Assembly: GCA_964035795.1 (NCBI GenBank)
Contig: OZ038323.1
Span: 186,001-250,000, forward strand
Direction: 5' to 3'
From: Pterobdella sp. o SKG-2022
Lineage: Eukaryota; Annelida; Clitellata; Hirudinida; Piscicolidae
Length of the DNA stretch: 64,000 nt
Below the pieces are notes generated by a model. That model was given only the letters and a program-made list of their open reading frames with translations. It did no database searches and was not told the origin of the DNA. The first letter of the stretch is position 1; each line of letters begins with the position of its first letter. The translations under genes were made by a program, and so were the position numbers. Positions 62,646-64,000 of the stretch are shown here, in pieces.

Positions 62646-64000
62646 TAGGGTAGAGTACTCTCACTAGGGTACCAACGGTGTGGCATGTAGCCCAAGTTAG
62701 TAGGGAACGGTGGAGGTCTTGGACTGCCATGAGTGTTCAGGTTGGTGCAAGGAAGGGCATCCTGCCGCTAAAAAACTAGCCAAACAAAAGGTGCTGTCAC
62801 AAACGGTGTGGACAGTGACGTTTCCGGCTTGGCTGCTCGAGGACATGGAGCAGCAGGGTCGGGCCCTTGTGGCAACTAAAGCGAATGTCCAAACATACTT
62901 TAGGTCGGAAGTCTAAACGTTGGTACACTTAAAAGAGAGGGTGATGAGGTGGTGGAAATGTTTTCTTGTAGAAGGTTGGATTTTTGTTGCGTTCAGGAAA
63001 TGAGATGGAAAACTCTGGTTAAAATAATCGATGGTAAAAACTTGAGGTATAAGTATTTTGGTTCTGGTTTAGGCAATAAGTTTGGTGGTGTGGGTATTTT
63101 GCTATCAGAAAAATGGTGGAAACATGTTTATGAGGTCACTAGGGTGTCTGATCGGATAATTGCCATTCGTCTGGTTATTGGTAAGAAGGCCTTCGCCATT
63201 AAATGCATCTATGCTCTTCAGTCAAACTTGAGTGAAAGTAATAAAGACGAGTTCTACCACTCTTTGCAAGGTTCTCTAGCTAAAATCACAGACACACAAG
63301 AGGTGCTGATATGCGGTGATTTCAACGGGCCATTGGAGCAAGTGGTTCTGGCTATGGAGAAATGCATGGGGGCCTAGAAATTGGGAAAATAAATGCCGAT
63401 CTTGAGAGGGTCTTGGAATTTCCCGTTGCAAACAATCTGGTCGTTGCAAATTCGTGGTTCAAGAAAAGGTCGGAACATTTGGTAACATATCAATCTGGTT
63501 TATACTCTACCCAGATTGACTATATGCTCTGCAGGGGAAGATTATTGAAATATGTTACAAATGTGAAGGTGATCACTGGTGAAGAGAGTGCTTCTCAGCA
63601 CGAACTTGTAGTTGCATCCTTCCATCAAAAAAGTGAAGAAACAGTTTGAACCACGAATTAAAGTTTGGAAATTACTTAATCCCGATGTAAAAGCCCAGTT
63701 TTCTGCAAAGTTCACTTCACTGACTAACCAAAAAGGTCCAGCTAAAGTCTGAATGAGAACTGGCTTTTTCTTAAGAAGAACCTGTTATCAACTTCGAAAC
63801 ACGTCTGTGGAGTCTCTTCCAAGGTGCCATGGAAAAAGGAGACGTGGTGGTGGAATAGTGAGCTAGACGCCGCTGTGACTGAGAAAAGAAAATTTTTCAA
63901 ATTATGGAAAGCGGGTGGTAGTCTTGATACCTATGTCTCAGCTAAACGAGCATCTAATCGCATAGTATACCATGCCAAAAATGAGGCTTCAAAATGTCAT
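62646..64000 (+). mobile_element. Family B LINE, runs off the right edge
   Basis: The leader begins AGAGTACTCTCACTAGGG and the endonuclease reads [39 protein letters not shown] and ICGDFNGP, then, after the frameshift, [40 protein letters not shown]. The linker [20 protein letters not shown] is near 63845-63910. It is nearly identical to the inverted copy at 36774-38125, frameshift included. Confidence 0.93.

Overview
The window is animal (metazoan) nuclear DNA: AT-rich, with spliceosomal GT-AG introns and no bacterial gene organisation. Three conserved single-copy genes can be rebuilt exon by exon. RIOK2 (minus, 15477-24421) has its start codon and 393 codons in ten exons, but its 3' end was not found. 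OSTC (plus, 29767-41927) is complete: four exons and 149 codons, the length of the human protein. AP3M, the mu subunit of AP-3 (minus, 42053-57576), has eleven exons reaching the stop codon, with about 72 N-terminal residues missing beyond the right edge. All exon phases fit. Many introns are very short (53-105 bp) while others are inflated to 2-11 kb by transposons, satellites and minisatellites. A thyrotropin-releasing-hormone-receptor-like GPCR exon at 7837-8087 suggests a bilaterian. I cannot name the species.

Almost everything else is mobile DNA, chiefly non-LTR retrotransposons (LINEs). I label the families A (RTE-like), B (RTE-like with an internal cysteine/histidine motif), D (a LINE whose 5' end encodes a 2A-like motif followed by a zinc-finger-like module), E and F (L2/CR1-like), G, J and K (LINEs ending in ATG/ATC microsatellite; G and J also end in C2H2 fingers), I (RTE-like), and L and M (small RT scraps). 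There are also a Tc1 element with inner and outer terminal repeats, a Penelope-like fragment with a GIY-YIG domain, a probable MULE transposase scrap, two tRNA-headed SINE families, a foldback repeat and an unclassified 370-bp repeat. Several insertions are nested and two have clean target-site duplications: D into A at 39534-40141 and D into B at 58190-61604. A 130-bp unknown element in D carries a 10-bp duplication.

Layout: 1-2.6 kb family A with a nested SINE; 2.9-5.2 kb MULE scrap and Tc1; 5.2-10.5 kb sparse DNA with the GPCR exon and SINEs; 10.5-14.9 kb D and L LINEs; 15-24.4 kb RIOK2, with LINEs E and F in one intron and a minisatellite, zinc-finger scrap and repeats in another; 24.5-29.6 kb foldback repeats, Penelope fragment and LINE G between the divergent RIOK2 and OSTC genes; 29.8-41.9 kb OSTC, whose 11.3-kb second intron holds LINEs I, A, B, A/D and a SINE; 42-57.6 kb AP3M, tail to tail with OSTC, its introns filled by D, A, K, J, an ATG minisatellite, a 1.7-kb satellite and E nested in D; 58-64 kb a full-length D inserted in B, then a second B copy.

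The most unusual feature is the coupling of tandem repeats to 3' splice sites. Two AP3M introns contain tandem arrays whose unit is the splice acceptor itself (six and a half 28-bp units, four 21-bp units). A third AP3M acceptor lies in a CAT repeat. The RIOK2 acceptor at 15876 abuts an 18-bp minisatellite that carries a branch-point-like motif in each unit and almost no AG.
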